DNA of 64,000 nt from positions 496,001-560,000 of the forward strand of contig NZ_VOLO01000002.1 of assembly GCF_007954365.1 (NCBI RefSeq). Reading direction: 5' to 3'. Position 1 is the first letter of the stretch; each line of letters starts with the position of its first letter. The translations under genes were made by a program, and so were the position numbers. The notes under the pieces were generated by a model. It ran no database searches. It was not told the origin of the DNA and saw only the letters and a list, made by a program, of their open reading frames with translations. The stretch comes from Frigoribacterium sp. ACAM 257. GTDB taxonomy: Bacteria; Actinomycetota; Actinomycetes; Actinomycetales; Microbacteriaceae. This document shows positions 35,813 to 43,758 of this stretch, in pieces.

Positions 35813-36748
35813 TCAGCCCACGGTCGCGACCGCGACGGGGTCCGCCTGCGCGCCCGCCATGGCGGCGCCGACGGCGGCGGCCGGCAGCCCCGCCGGCAGC
35901 AGCACGAGACGAGACGCGAGGTCGAGGGACGCGATGAACGAGGAGGCGGCGGCCTGGGCCGCGAGCGACTCCCGCACCGGCCCCATCAGCTCCTCGCCGA
36001 GCGCGCTCATCCCGCCGCCGACGACGATCGTCTGCACGTCGACCGTCAGGGCGAGCAGCCGGACGGCCTGGGCGACGCCGTCGACCAGCGTGCGGCGAGC
36101 CTGGAGGGCCGCGTGGTCGCCGTCGGCCGCCGCGTCGAGGAGGGCGCGGGCCGGGTGCAGGGCGGTGGTCGGCCACAGCCGGGCCGCCGCCGATCCGGAG
36201 GCCACCGTCTCGAGGCAGCCGCGCTGCCCGCACGCGCACCAGGCGCCGGCCGGGTCCACGGGCACGTGGCCGATCTCGCCCGCGGCGCCCCGCGCCCCGC
36301 GACGGACCTGACCGTCGAGGACCAGCCCGGCGGCGAGGCCCGTCCCGAGGTTGAGGTAGGCGACCGAGCCCTGGAGCGACATCGCGTGCCAGGCGCCGAG
36401 GGCTGCGGCGTTGACGTCGTTCTCGACCCGGACGGGCACGCCGAGGCGGCGACCCAGCTCGTCGCCGAGCGCCGTGTCGACGAGGCCGAGGTTCACGGCG
36501 TGCCCGACCCGGCCGGTGGTGGCGTCGACGACCCCCGGGACGCCCACGCCCACCGACGACAGCCTCGCGAGCGGCACGCCGGTGAGCGCCGAGAGGCGCT
36601 GCGCGGCCTCGACGGCGTTGCCGAGCACCTCGTCGGCACCGAAGCCCGAGGCGAGCCGGACACGGTGCACCGGACGGGGCGATCGTGCGTCGTCGGCCAC
36701 GGCCACGGCGTCGATCTTCGTGCCGCCGATGTCGAGGCCGAGCCTCAC
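35813..36748 (-). CDS. ROK family sugar kinase
   Basis: A 311-residue ROK kinase: ATP motif RLGLDIGGTKIDAV at the N-terminus, sugar-binding VRVENDVNAAALG, LNLGTGLAAGLVLDG, and the zinc motif with GEIGHVPVD then CACGQRGCLE. It has no DNA-binding domain, so it is a kinase, probably for glucose or N-acetylglucosamine/N-acetylmannosamine given the amino-sugar genes nearby. The GTG start overlaps a small upstream ORF (GTGA, 36745-36748). An operator-like palindrome lies at 36857. The gene is divergent from the ROK repressor. Confidence 0.9.
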   Translation of the reverse strand: MRLGLDIGGTKIDAVAVADDARSPRPVHRVRLASGFGADEVLGNAVEAAQRLSALTGVPLARLSSVGVGVPGVVDATTGRVGHAVNLGLVDTALGDELGRRLGVPVRVENDVNAAALGAWHAMSLQGSVAYLNLGTGLAAGLVLDGQVRRGARGAAGEIGHVPVDPAGAWCACGQRGCLETVASGSAAARLWPTTALHPARALLDAAADGDHAALQARRTLVDGVAQAVRLLALTVDVQTIVVGGGMSALGEELMGPVRESLAAQAAASSFIASLDLASRLVLLPAGLPAAAVGAAMAGAQADPVAVATVG

Positions 36749-36852
36749 GAGGGTGCCCCCGAGCCTGCGGCGCGGGTGCGGAGACACGCCTCGCGCACGA
36801 CCGGGACGGCCGGTGCGACGGCACCGGGGACGGCGGGGGCTGGCCTGCTCAT
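36745..36852 (-). CDS. 35-codon ORF overlapping the ROK kinase start (possible leader)
   Basis: A 35-residue ORF starts with ATG at 36852, five bases inside the operator-like palindrome, and ends with TGA that overlaps the GTG of the ROK kinase. The product (MSRPAPAVPGAVAPAVPVV...) is rich in Ala and Pro. The kinase itself has a weak ribosome binding site, so coupled translation would explain it. No ribosome binding site precedes this ORF. It may be a chance frame. Confidence 0.3.
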   Translation of the reverse strand: MSRPAPAVPGAVAPAVPVVREACLRTRAAGSGAPS

Positions 36853-36856
36853 GTTC

Positions 36857-36875
36857 GTTAGTAAAGCTTACTAAC
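36857..36875. promoter_or_regulatory. Operator-like palindrome 1 (ROK repressor site candidate)
   Basis: GTTAGTAA and TTACTAAC form perfect 8-base arms around a 3-base centre. AT-rich in a GC-rich region and located upstream of the ROK kinase, it is the likely target of the ROK repressor at 37092. A second related site lies at 36979-37002. Confidence 0.6.
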
Positions 36876-36925
36876 CGGGGGCGGGCAAGCATGGGATGCC
36901 CGAGATCTCCCACATATTTCGGCTA

Positions 36926-36955
36926 TTGACCAGGCGTGTTTCCTGCTCGTAAACT
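36926..36955 (+). promoter_or_regulatory. Candidate promoter P1 of the ROK repressor
   Basis: TTGACC (36926-36931) and TAAACT (36950-36955) are separated by 18 bp, upstream of the repressor gene. Confidence 0.45.
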
Positions 36956-36968
36956 CGCCGCACCAGCC

Positions 36969-37002
36969 TTGACAACGTGTTTGTAAGGCATTTTTACTAA
37001 AC
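36969..37002 (+). promoter_or_regulatory. Promoter P2 overlapping operator-like palindrome 2
   Basis: TTGACA at 36969-36974 is followed at 18 bp by TTTACT. An inverted repeat (GTTTGTAA at 36979-36986 and TTACTAAAC at 36994-37002) covers the spacer and -10. Binding of a repressor would block this promoter. Confidence 0.55.
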
Positions 37003-37091
37003 GGCAACGCTGCCGGGCCCGTCTCCACCACGAGACGGCGCACGCCTCTCGAGGCTCCGGTCGGCGACGCCCGAGACGAGAGGAGGCGACA

Positions 37092-38327
37092 GTGCCCCGA
37101 GCAGCCGCCCCCCGAGCAGCCGCCCCCCGTGCAGCCGGCGCCGCTCCCGCCGCGCTCTCCGGCGCCGCTCCCGCCGCCCCCGCGGTCGCAGAGCGCGCCT
37201 CCTCCACCGTGCTCCGCGTCACCGCCAAGTCGCTCCCGCAGCACACCAGGGCCCGCAACCGCTCGCTCGTGCTGCAGACCCTCTGGCACCAGGGCTCGAT
37301 GAGCCGAGCCGACCTGGCCCGCGAGAGCGGCCTCACCCGGCCGACCGTCTCGGGCATCGTGCAGGAACTCGCCGACGACGGCGTCGTGGCCGAGCTCGGC
37401 CTGCGCGGCGACTCCCGGGTCGGCAAGCCCGCGACGCTCGTCGGGATCCGGCCCGACTCGTTCCACATCCTCGCGCTCGACCTCTCGTCGGCCGAGCGGT
37501 TCTCGGGCGCCGTCGTCGACGTCCGCGGCGAGGTCGTCGGCCGGGCCAGCGTCGACATCGACGGAGCGACGGGCGAGGGGGCCGTGGCGCTGGCCGAGCG
37601 CCTCGTCGACGAGCTGTCCTCGCTGACGACCACGCGCCTCCTCGGGGTCGGGGTCGGCACGCCCGGCATCGTCGACCACCAGGGCGTCGTGCGGACGGCC
37701 GTGCACCTCGGCTGGTGGGACCTGCCGCTCGCGGCACGACTGAGCGCCCACACGGGCGTGCCGGTGCACGTGGGCAACGACGCCAACCTCGCCGCCCTCG
37801 GGGTGCACACGTTCGGCGACGCGGAGCGCGACCCGTCTCGCAGCCTGATGGTGATCACCATCGAGCACGGCGTCGGCGTCGGCCTGATCGTCGGGGGAGC
37901 GCTCGTCGAGGGCGACCGCTTCTCGGCGGGCGAGATCGGTCACGTCACCGTCGACGAGGCCGGCGACGTGTGCGCCTGCGGCCGTCGCGGCTGCCTCGAG
38001 GTGTCGCTCGCGGCGCCGGGGCTGTCGGCCCGCCTCCTCGCCGTCGACCCGGGCTCGCGCGGCGCGGTGCTGCACGCCGCCGGCCGTGACCTCGGCTTCG
38101 TGCTCGCCCCCGTCGTGAGCGCGCTCGGGCTCGACGAGGTCGTGCTGTCGGGGCCGCGTGAGCTGCTCGACGGCGTGCTGCTGCGCGCGGCGCTCGACAC
38201 CGTCAGGGCCCGCACGCTCGCGGCCGTCGGCCAGGGCCTCGTCCTGCGCTACGCGGGCGACGGCCGCGACCTGGCCGTGCTCGGCGCCGCCTCCCTCGTG
38301 CTCTCGGCCGAGCTGGGCGTCTCGTGA
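37092..38327 (+). CDS. ROK family transcriptional repressor
   Basis: A 411-residue NagC/XylR-type regulator. A low-complexity Ala/Pro/Arg N-terminus (1-35) precedes a winged helix-turn-helix (QGSMSRADLARESGLTRPTVSGIVQELADDGVV), then a ROK sugar-binding domain with GVGVGTPGIVDHQGVV, HVGNDANLAALG, GEIGHVTVDEAGDVCACGRRGCLEVS. The DxGGTK ATP loop is absent (LALDLSSAERFSG), so it is not a kinase. AGGAGG lies 5 nt before the GTG. It is followed on the same strand by the sugar ABC importer and hexosaminidase, which it likely controls together with the divergent kinase. Confidence 0.92.
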   Translation: MPRAAAPRAAAPRAAGAAPAALSGAAPAAPAVAERASSTVLRVTAKSLPQHTRARNRSLVLQTLWHQGSMSRADLARESGLTRPTVSGIVQELADDGVVAELGLRGDSRVGKPATLVGIRPDSFHILALDLSSAERFSGAVVDVRGEVVGRASVDIDGATGEGAVALAERLVDELSSLTTTRLLGVGVGTPGIVDHQGVVRTAVHLGWWDLPLAARLSAHTGVPVHVGNDANLAALGVHTFGDAERDPSRSLMVITIEHGVGVGLIVGGALVEGDRFSAGEIGHVTVDEAGDVCACGRRGCLEVSLAAPGLSARLLAVDPGSRGAVLHAAGRDLGFVLAPVVSALGLDEVVLSGPRELLDGVLLRAALDTVRARTLAAVGQGLVLRYAGDGRDLAVLGAASLVLSAELGVS

Positions 38328-38502
38328 CGCCGCGCGGCCGCTCGGCGCACGGCCCCTGCCCGGGCGGCCCCTCCCCAGGCGGCCCCGTCGCGCTCTCCAC
38401 CACAGACCGCTCCACCCGCACCAGCACCGCACGCACCCGTTCGACCACCATCACTCTCAGCAACGCCCCGCGGCACCGCCGCCCCGTCCACGAGGAGAAA
38501 CA

Positions 38503-39831
38503 ATGCGAATGACACGTCACACCGCGGTCGCGGCCCTCGGCCTCACGGCCGCCCTGGCCCTGACGGCCTGCTCGAGCGCGGGCACGGCAGGAGGCGGCAG
38601 CAGCGACGGGCCGCAGACGGTGCCCACCACGAAGGGCGACGGCCAGACGCTGACCGTCTGGGTCATGACGGGCGACTACACCGACGAGACGATCACGGCG
38701 ATCAACGACGAGTTCACCGAGCAGACCGGCGCGGAGGTGGACGTGCAGACCCAGCAGTGGGACGGCATCACCACCAAGATCAGCACGGCGCTCGCGACCT
38801 CGACCCCGCCCGACGTGCTGGACCTCGGCAACACCCAGGTCGCGAGCTACGCCGAGAACGGTGCCCTGCTCGACCTCACCGACTACGCGGACGACATCGC
38901 CCAGGGCCAGGAGTGGCTCACGGGCCTCGAAGAACCGGCCACGGTCGACGGCTCGCTCTACGGCGTCCCCGGCTTCGCGGGCGCCCGCGCCGTCATCTAC
39001 AACAAGGACATGTGGGAGGCGGCCGGCATCACCGAGGAGCCCACCACGTACGAGCAGCTCACGGCCGACCTCGACGCGCTGGCGGCAGCGAACCCGGCGA
39101 GCGACTTCTCGCCCTTCTACATGCCCGGCGCCTACTGGTACGCCGGCATGCAGTTCGTCTGGGACGCCGGCGGGGAGATCGCGACGCAGGGCGACGACGG
39201 CACCTGGTCGGCCGGCCTGTCGTCCGACGAGGCGCAGCAGGGCCTCGAGGACTTCAAGGAGTTCCAGAACACGTACTCGACGGGCGCCTCGCAGACGCTC
39301 GACACCGACGTGCCGAACCAGGACCAGATCTTCGCCGACGGCAAGGCCGGCGCCATGCTCGGCACCAACGGCAAGATCGACCTGATCAAGGAGGCGAACC
39401 CCGCCCTGACGGACGACAGCTTCGGCACCTTCCCGTTCCCGGGCAAGTCCGGCGAGTCGCAGCCCGTCATGCTCGGCGGCTCGGACTGGGGCATCGCGGC
39501 CAAGAGCGCGAACACCGACCTCGCGCTGCAGTGGGTCAAGATCGCGGCCAGCCCCGAGATCCAGAGCGACTGGGTCTACGGCAACGACGGCTGGATCCCC
39601 AACAGCACCGACGGCATCGAGGCGGCGCAGAGCACGCTCGGCGACATCGACGAGGGCTTCTTCTCGGCGGCGCTCAACTCGAAGGCCACCCCCGCCAGCG
39701 GCAACTGGGCCGCTCTCGAGGGTGACCTGAGCATCAACGACCTGTTCAGCAGCGTCGCGTCGGGCAGCAAGTCGCCCGAGGCCGCCGCCGAGTCGTTCGA
39801 CGGCACGACGGACGACGCCCTCAACAAGTAG
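38503..39831 (+). CDS. Sugar ABC transporter substrate-binding lipoprotein
   Basis: A 442-residue family 1 solute-binding protein. The signal peptide MRMTRHTAVAALGLTAALAL ends in the lipobox LTAC, so it is anchored outside the membrane. It has LTVWVMTGDYTDETITAINDEFTEQTG and DVLDLGNTQVASYAENGALLDLTDY, typical for binding proteins of oligosaccharides and amino sugars (DasA/NgcE type). GAGGAG precedes the ATG. It is the first of three importer genes ahead of a GH20 hexosaminidase, which suggests GlcNAc oligomers (chitobiose) as cargo. No ATPase is encoded in the cluster, as is normal for actinobacteria that share MsiK. Confidence 0.92.
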   Translation: MRMTRHTAVAALGLTAALALTACSSAGTAGGGSSDGPQTVPTTKGDGQTLTVWVMTGDYTDETITAINDEFTEQTGAEVDVQTQQWDGITTKISTALATSTPPDVLDLGNTQVASYAENGALLDLTDYADDIAQGQEWLTGLEEPATVDGSLYGVPGFAGARAVIYNKDMWEAAGITEEPTTYEQLTADLDALAAANPASDFSPFYMPGAYWYAGMQFVWDAGGEIATQGDDGTWSAGLSSDEAQQGLEDFKEFQNTYSTGASQTLDTDVPNQDQIFADGKAGAMLGTNGKIDLIKEANPALTDDSFGTFPFPGKSGESQPVMLGGSDWGIAAKSANTDLALQWVKIAASPEIQSDWVYGNDGWIPNSTDGIEAAQSTLGDIDEGFFSAALNSKATPASGNWAALEGDLSINDLFSSVASGSKSPEAAAESFDGTTDDALNK

Positions 39832-39937
39832 CCCGGCAGACAGCGCCGGGCGGCGCACGATCAGGAACGCGCGTCGCCCGGCCAGTCCCCGCTCCACCGC
39901 TCGACCCGATCTCTGAGTCCCGACCCAGGAAGCAGCC

Positions 39938-40900
39938 ATGGCCGTCACCACAGCGCCGCCCCTCCCGCCCCGCCAGCACGCCCCCGAGGGCCCAGCCCCG
40001 CGGCGCAGGAAGAAGCGCCAGCTCGCCCCGCTCTGGCTCCTGAGCCCGGCCGGCATCGTCCTGCTCGTCGTGATGGTCGCGCCGATCGTGTTCCTGGTCT
40101 TCACCTCGTTCACGAACTACGACCAGCGCAGCTTGTTCACCGGCGCCTACGAGTCCGTCGGCCTGCAGCAGTACGTCACGCTGTTCACCGACAGCGACTT
40201 CTGGTGGTCGCTGCTCCGCACGGTGCTCTTCACCGTCGCGATGGTCGCCGGCAGCGTCGTCATCGGCATGGGCGTCTCGCACCTGCTGACGCGGATCCAC
40301 ACGAGCATGCGGTACGTCGTCACCGTCGTGCTGATCTTCGCGTGGGCGATGCCGAACGTCGCCTCCTCGCTGGTCTGGAACTGGCTCTTCCAGCCCGGCT
40401 ACGGCGTCGTCAACTGGATGCTCACCCAGCTGCGCGTCTTCGGCGACATGACCGACACGCAGTGGTCGAACGACCCCCTGTTGTCGTACACGTCGATCTG
40501 GATGCTGATCGTCTGGCAGGCGGTGCCCTTCATCGCGCTGACCCTCTACGCGGCCGAGACGCAGGTCTCGCCCGAGTACAAGGAGGCGGCCCGTCTCGAC
40601 GGTGCCGGCGAGTGGCGCGTCTACCGCGACGTCACCCTGCAGTTCCTCAAGCCGACCCTGCTGCTCGTGACCATCCTCTCGATCATCTGGGACTACAACG
40701 TCTTCAACCAGATCTGGCTCGTCTCGCAGGGCGGCCCCGACGACGCGACGTCGACCCTCGGCGTCTTCATGTACAAGACGGCGTTCGTCGGCTTCGAGAT
40801 CGGTCAGGGCGCCGCCATCTCGGTCGTCACGACCCTGCTGCTGCTCGGCCTGACCGCCTTCTACATCCGCAACCTGATCCGCTCGGGAGAAGACCTGTGA
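39938..40900 (+). CDS. Sugar ABC transporter permease (MalF-type)
   Basis: A 320-residue inner-membrane permease with six helices after a basic cytoplasmic tail. The EAA loop is EAARLDGAGEWRVYRDVTL, for docking to the ATPase. A FTNYDQRSLFTGAYESVGLQQYVTLF region after helix 1 is typical of MalF/LacF type partners. It overlaps the next permease (GTGA at 40897), so both are translated together. Confidence 0.93.
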   Translation: MAVTTAPPLPPRQHAPEGPAPRRRKKRQLAPLWLLSPAGIVLLVVMVAPIVFLVFTSFTNYDQRSLFTGAYESVGLQQYVTLFTDSDFWWSLLRTVLFTVAMVAGSVVIGMGVSHLLTRIHTSMRYVVTVVLIFAWAMPNVASSLVWNWLFQPGYGVVNWMLTQLRVFGDMTDTQWSNDPLLSYTSIWMLIVWQAVPFIALTLYAAETQVSPEYKEAARLDGAGEWRVYRDVTLQFLKPTLLLVTILSIIWDYNVFNQIWLVSQGGPDDATSTLGVFMYKTAFVGFEIGQGAAISVVTTLLLLGLTAFYIRNLIRSGEDL

Positions 40901-41883
40901 CCACGACAGTCCCCACCGGAGTCGGCGCCTCGGCGACCGACGGCCCCTCCGAGACCGCTGCGGCCGCCGACTCGGCCGTCCCCGCCTCCGCCGCCCCTGC
41001 GCCGGGCTCGTCAGACGGCACCGCAGGAGGTGCGACGCCGGCCCGTCGGTCGCGACGCCGCAAGAAGCCCCGCTGGTTCAGCAACTCGCTGGCGGTGCTG
41101 TTCAGCGCGGTGTGGATCTTCCCCGTCTACTGGATGGTCAACACGGCGTTCAAGCCGCGGTCGGAGTCGATGACGTCGACCCCGCTGTTCCTGCCGCAGA
41201 ACCCGACGCTCGACAACTTCGTCGTCGCCATCACGCAGAGCGGGTTCCTCGTGAACCTGCGCAACAGCGCGGTGGTGGTGATCGCGACGGTGCTGCTCGC
41301 GATCATCCTCGGCTTCTTCGCCGCCGCGGCGCTCTCGCGGTTCCGCTTCCGCGGTCGCCGCACCATCATGATCGTGATCCTCGCGGTGCAGATGCTGCCG
41401 ACGACGGCGCTGCTCATCCCGCTGTTCCTGATCTTCAACAGCATCGGGCTGCTCGGCACGTACGCGGGCCTCGTGCTGGCGTACATCGCGACGGTGCTGC
41501 CGTTCTCCATCTGGGTGATGCGCGGGTTCTTCGTCGCCATCCCGATGGAGATCGAGGAGGCGGCACAGCTCGACGGCGCGAACACCTGGCAGGTGCTGAC
41601 GCGCATCCTGTTCCCGCTCGTGGCGCCCGGCGTCATCGCGACGAGCATCTTCGCCTTCATCGCGGCCTGGAACGACTACATCATCGCCTACACGTTCATG
41701 AAAGATCAGTCGATGTACACGCTGCCGGTCTGGCTCGCGTCGTTCGTCTCGCAGAACACCGGCACCGACTCCGGCGGGCAGATGGCGGCCAGCGTGCTGT
41801 TCTCGCTGCCGGTCGTCGTCTTCTTCGTCATCATCCAACGCAACCTGGTGTCGGGCATGTCCGCCGGCGCCGTGAAGGGCTAG
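40897..41883 (+). CDS. Sugar ABC transporter permease (MalG-type)
   Basis: A 328-residue permease. An Ala/Ser/Pro-rich tail of about 50 residues and a basic RRSRRRKKPRW block precede six helices. The EAA loop is EEAAQLDGANTWQVLTRILFP, and IPMEIEEAAQ and AAWNDYIIAYTFM are typical of MalG-type proteins. The GTG start overlaps the stop of the partner. The hexosaminidase gene starts 4 nt later. Confidence 0.93.
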   Translation: MTTTVPTGVGASATDGPSETAAAADSAVPASAAPAPGSSDGTAGGATPARRSRRRKKPRWFSNSLAVLFSAVWIFPVYWMVNTAFKPRSESMTSTPLFLPQNPTLDNFVVAITQSGFLVNLRNSAVVVIATVLLAIILGFFAAAALSRFRFRGRRTIMIVILAVQMLPTTALLIPLFLIFNSIGLLGTYAGLVLAYIATVLPFSIWVMRGFFVAIPMEIEEAAQLDGANTWQVLTRILFPLVAPGVIATSIFAFIAAWNDYIIAYTFMKDQSMYTLPVWLASFVSQNTGTDSGGQMAASVLFSLPVVVFFVIIQRNLVSGMSAGAVKG

Positions 41884-41887
41884 AACC

Positions 41888-43621
41888 GTGACCGACCCCC
41901 TGCTGCTGCCCCGTGTCGACCAGCTGACCGCCGCCTCCGGCGCGTACCTGCTCGACTGCGCCACCCGCGTCTCGGCGCCCGACGAGCTGGCGGGCACCGT
42001 CGCCTGGCTGCAGTCCGTGCTGCGGCCCGCGACCGGGCTGCCCCTGCGCGAAGGGGACGGCGACGGCGCCGGCATCTCGCTCGACCTCGACCCGGCGCTC
42101 GACGACGAGGGCTACCGCGTCGAGGTGCGACCGGCCGGCGTGCGCATCACCGGCGGCTCGGCCGCGGGCGTCTTCTACGGCGCGCAGGTGCTGCGGCAGC
42201 TGCTCCCGCCCGAGGTGTTCCGTCGCTCGCTCGTCGAGGGCGTCGAGTGGTCGGTGCCCGCCGTCGACATCGCCGACTCGCCCCGGTTCGGCTGGCGCGG
42301 CATGCACCTCGACGTGGCACGGCACTTCATGCCGACCCACGACGTGATGCGCCTGATCGACCTCATGGCGGCGCACCGCCTCAACACGCTGCACTGGCAC
42401 CTCACGGAGGACCAGGGCTGGCGCATCGAGATCGTCAAGTACCCCCGGCTGACGACGGTGGGCGCCTGGCGCGAGTCGTCCCAGGTGGGCGCCGGCCCCG
42501 AGGCGACCCAGGACGGCCGGCCGCACGGCGGCTTCTACACGCAGGCCGACATCCGCGAGGTCGTGGCGTACGCCGCCGCACGGCACGTGACCGTCGTGCC
42601 CGAGGTCGACGTGCCCGGACACTCCATGGCCGCGATCACTGCCTACCCGCACCTCGGCGTCGGGGCGGTCGAGGTCGGCGGCCTGCCCGTGCCCGAGCCT
42701 CGCCAGATCGCGGTCGGCACCGAGTGGGGCATCTTCGAGGACGTGCTCAACACCGAGGAGTCGACGGTCGACTTCTACAAGGACGTCCTCACCGAGGTGA
42801 TGGACCTGTTCCCCGGCACCTGGATCGGCGTCGGCGGCGACGAGTGCCCGAAGGCCCAGTGGGAGGCGGACCCCCGCACGCAGGAGCTCATGCGCGAGCG
42901 CGGCCTCGCCGACGAGGAGCAGCTGCAGGCCTGGTTCATCGGCCAGCTCGACGAGCACGTGACCGCCGCCGGCCGCCGCACCTTCGGCTGGGACGAGATC
43001 CTCGAGGGACACGGCCACGGCCACGGCCACGGCCACGGGGGAGCCGAGGCCGGAGCCGACGCGGAGGTCGACGGGGGCGGCCCGCGACCGATGTCGCCCG
43101 GCGCGACCGTCGCCTCCTGGCGGGGCATGACCGGCGCGGTGACCGCCGCCCGGCTGGGCTACGACGTCGTCGCGTGCCCCGACGACCAGGTGTACCTCGA
43201 CTACCGCCAGTCCGACTCGCCCGACGAGCCCATCCCGGTCTCGATCGTCCTCGGCCTCGAGGACGTCTACGCGTTCGAGCCCGTCCCCGCCGAGCTGACG
43301 GACGAGGAGGCGCGGCACGTGCTGGGCGGCCAGGCGAACGTCTGGACCGAGCACATGGACTCTCCCCGCACCGTCGACTTCCTCGTCTTCCCCCGGCTCT
43401 GCGCGGTGGCGGACGTGCTCTGGTCGGACGCGCCGCGGGACTTCGCGGGCTTCTCCGCACGGCTCGACCACCACCTCCTGCGCCTCGAGGCCTCGGGGGT
43501 CGAGTACCACCGGGCGTCGGGCCCGCTGCCGTGGCAGACGCGTCCGGGCGTGCCCGGCCGGCCGGCCTCGCGCGAGGACCGCGCCGCGTACATCGCCTCG
43601 GTCACCGCCAACATCGCCTGA
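41888..43621 (+). CDS. GH20 beta-N-acetylhexosaminidase
   Basis: A 577-residue glycoside hydrolase family 20 enzyme. A GH20b domain leads to the TIM barrel with SPRFGWRGMHLDVARHFMP, HRLNTLHWHLTEDQGWRIEI, VPEVDVPGHSMAAI, and the catalytic pair Asp318-Glu319 in GVGGDECPK. The substrate acetamido group is the nucleophile in this family. No signal peptide, so imported GlcNAc oligomers would be split inside the cell, in line with the importer next door. A loop near residues 375-400 carries five Gly-His pairs followed by an Ala/Gly/Asp-rich stretch, unusual for the family. The GTG starts 4 nt after the permease stop. Confidence 0.95.
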   Translation: MTDPLLLPRVDQLTAASGAYLLDCATRVSAPDELAGTVAWLQSVLRPATGLPLREGDGDGAGISLDLDPALDDEGYRVEVRPAGVRITGGSAAGVFYGAQVLRQLLPPEVFRRSLVEGVEWSVPAVDIADSPRFGWRGMHLDVARHFMPTHDVMRLIDLMAAHRLNTLHWHLTEDQGWRIEIVKYPRLTTVGAWRESSQVGAGPEATQDGRPHGGFYTQADIREVVAYAAARHVTVVPEVDVPGHSMAAITAYPHLGVGAVEVGGLPVPEPRQIAVGTEWGIFEDVLNTEESTVDFYKDVLTEVMDLFPGTWIGVGGDECPKAQWEADPRTQELMRERGLADEEQLQAWFIGQLDEHVTAAGRRTFGWDEILEGHGHGHGHGHGGAEAGADAEVDGGGPRPMSPGATVASWRGMTGAVTAARLGYDVVACPDDQVYLDYRQSDSPDEPIPVSIVLGLEDVYAFEPVPAELTDEEARHVLGGQANVWTEHMDSPRTVDFLVFPRLCAVADVLWSDAPRDFAGFSARLDHHLLRLEASGVEYHRASGPLPWQTRPGVPGRPASREDRAAYIASVTANIA

Positions 43622-43641
43622 CCGACGGTCGCGCGCTGCCC

Positions 43642-43752
43642 TCTCCTCATTCAGGAACTCGAGTCCTGATCCGCGCGGGGGAGAGAGCGCGAGTCCTGAG
43701 TCGTGCACTGATCAGGAACGCGCGGTCGCCCGTTCCTGAGTGAGGAGAGGAG
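43642..43752. repeat. Dispersed palindromic intergenic element (family R), copy 2
   Basis: Starts CTCTCCTCATTCAGGAAC, core palindrome at 43694-43717 (TCCTGA and TCAGGA arms around GTGCAC), ends GTTCCTGAGTGAGGAGAG. It begins 20 bp after the hexosaminidase stop and reaches the D-aminoacylase ribosome binding site, whose GAGGAGAG is the end of the element. Confidence 0.75.
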
Positions 43753-43758
43753 AGTCCC

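Noticed and set aside
37092-38327. ROK protein at 37092 as a second kinase
   Set aside because: It has a winged helix at the N-terminus and lacks the DxGGTK ATP loop, so it is a regulator.
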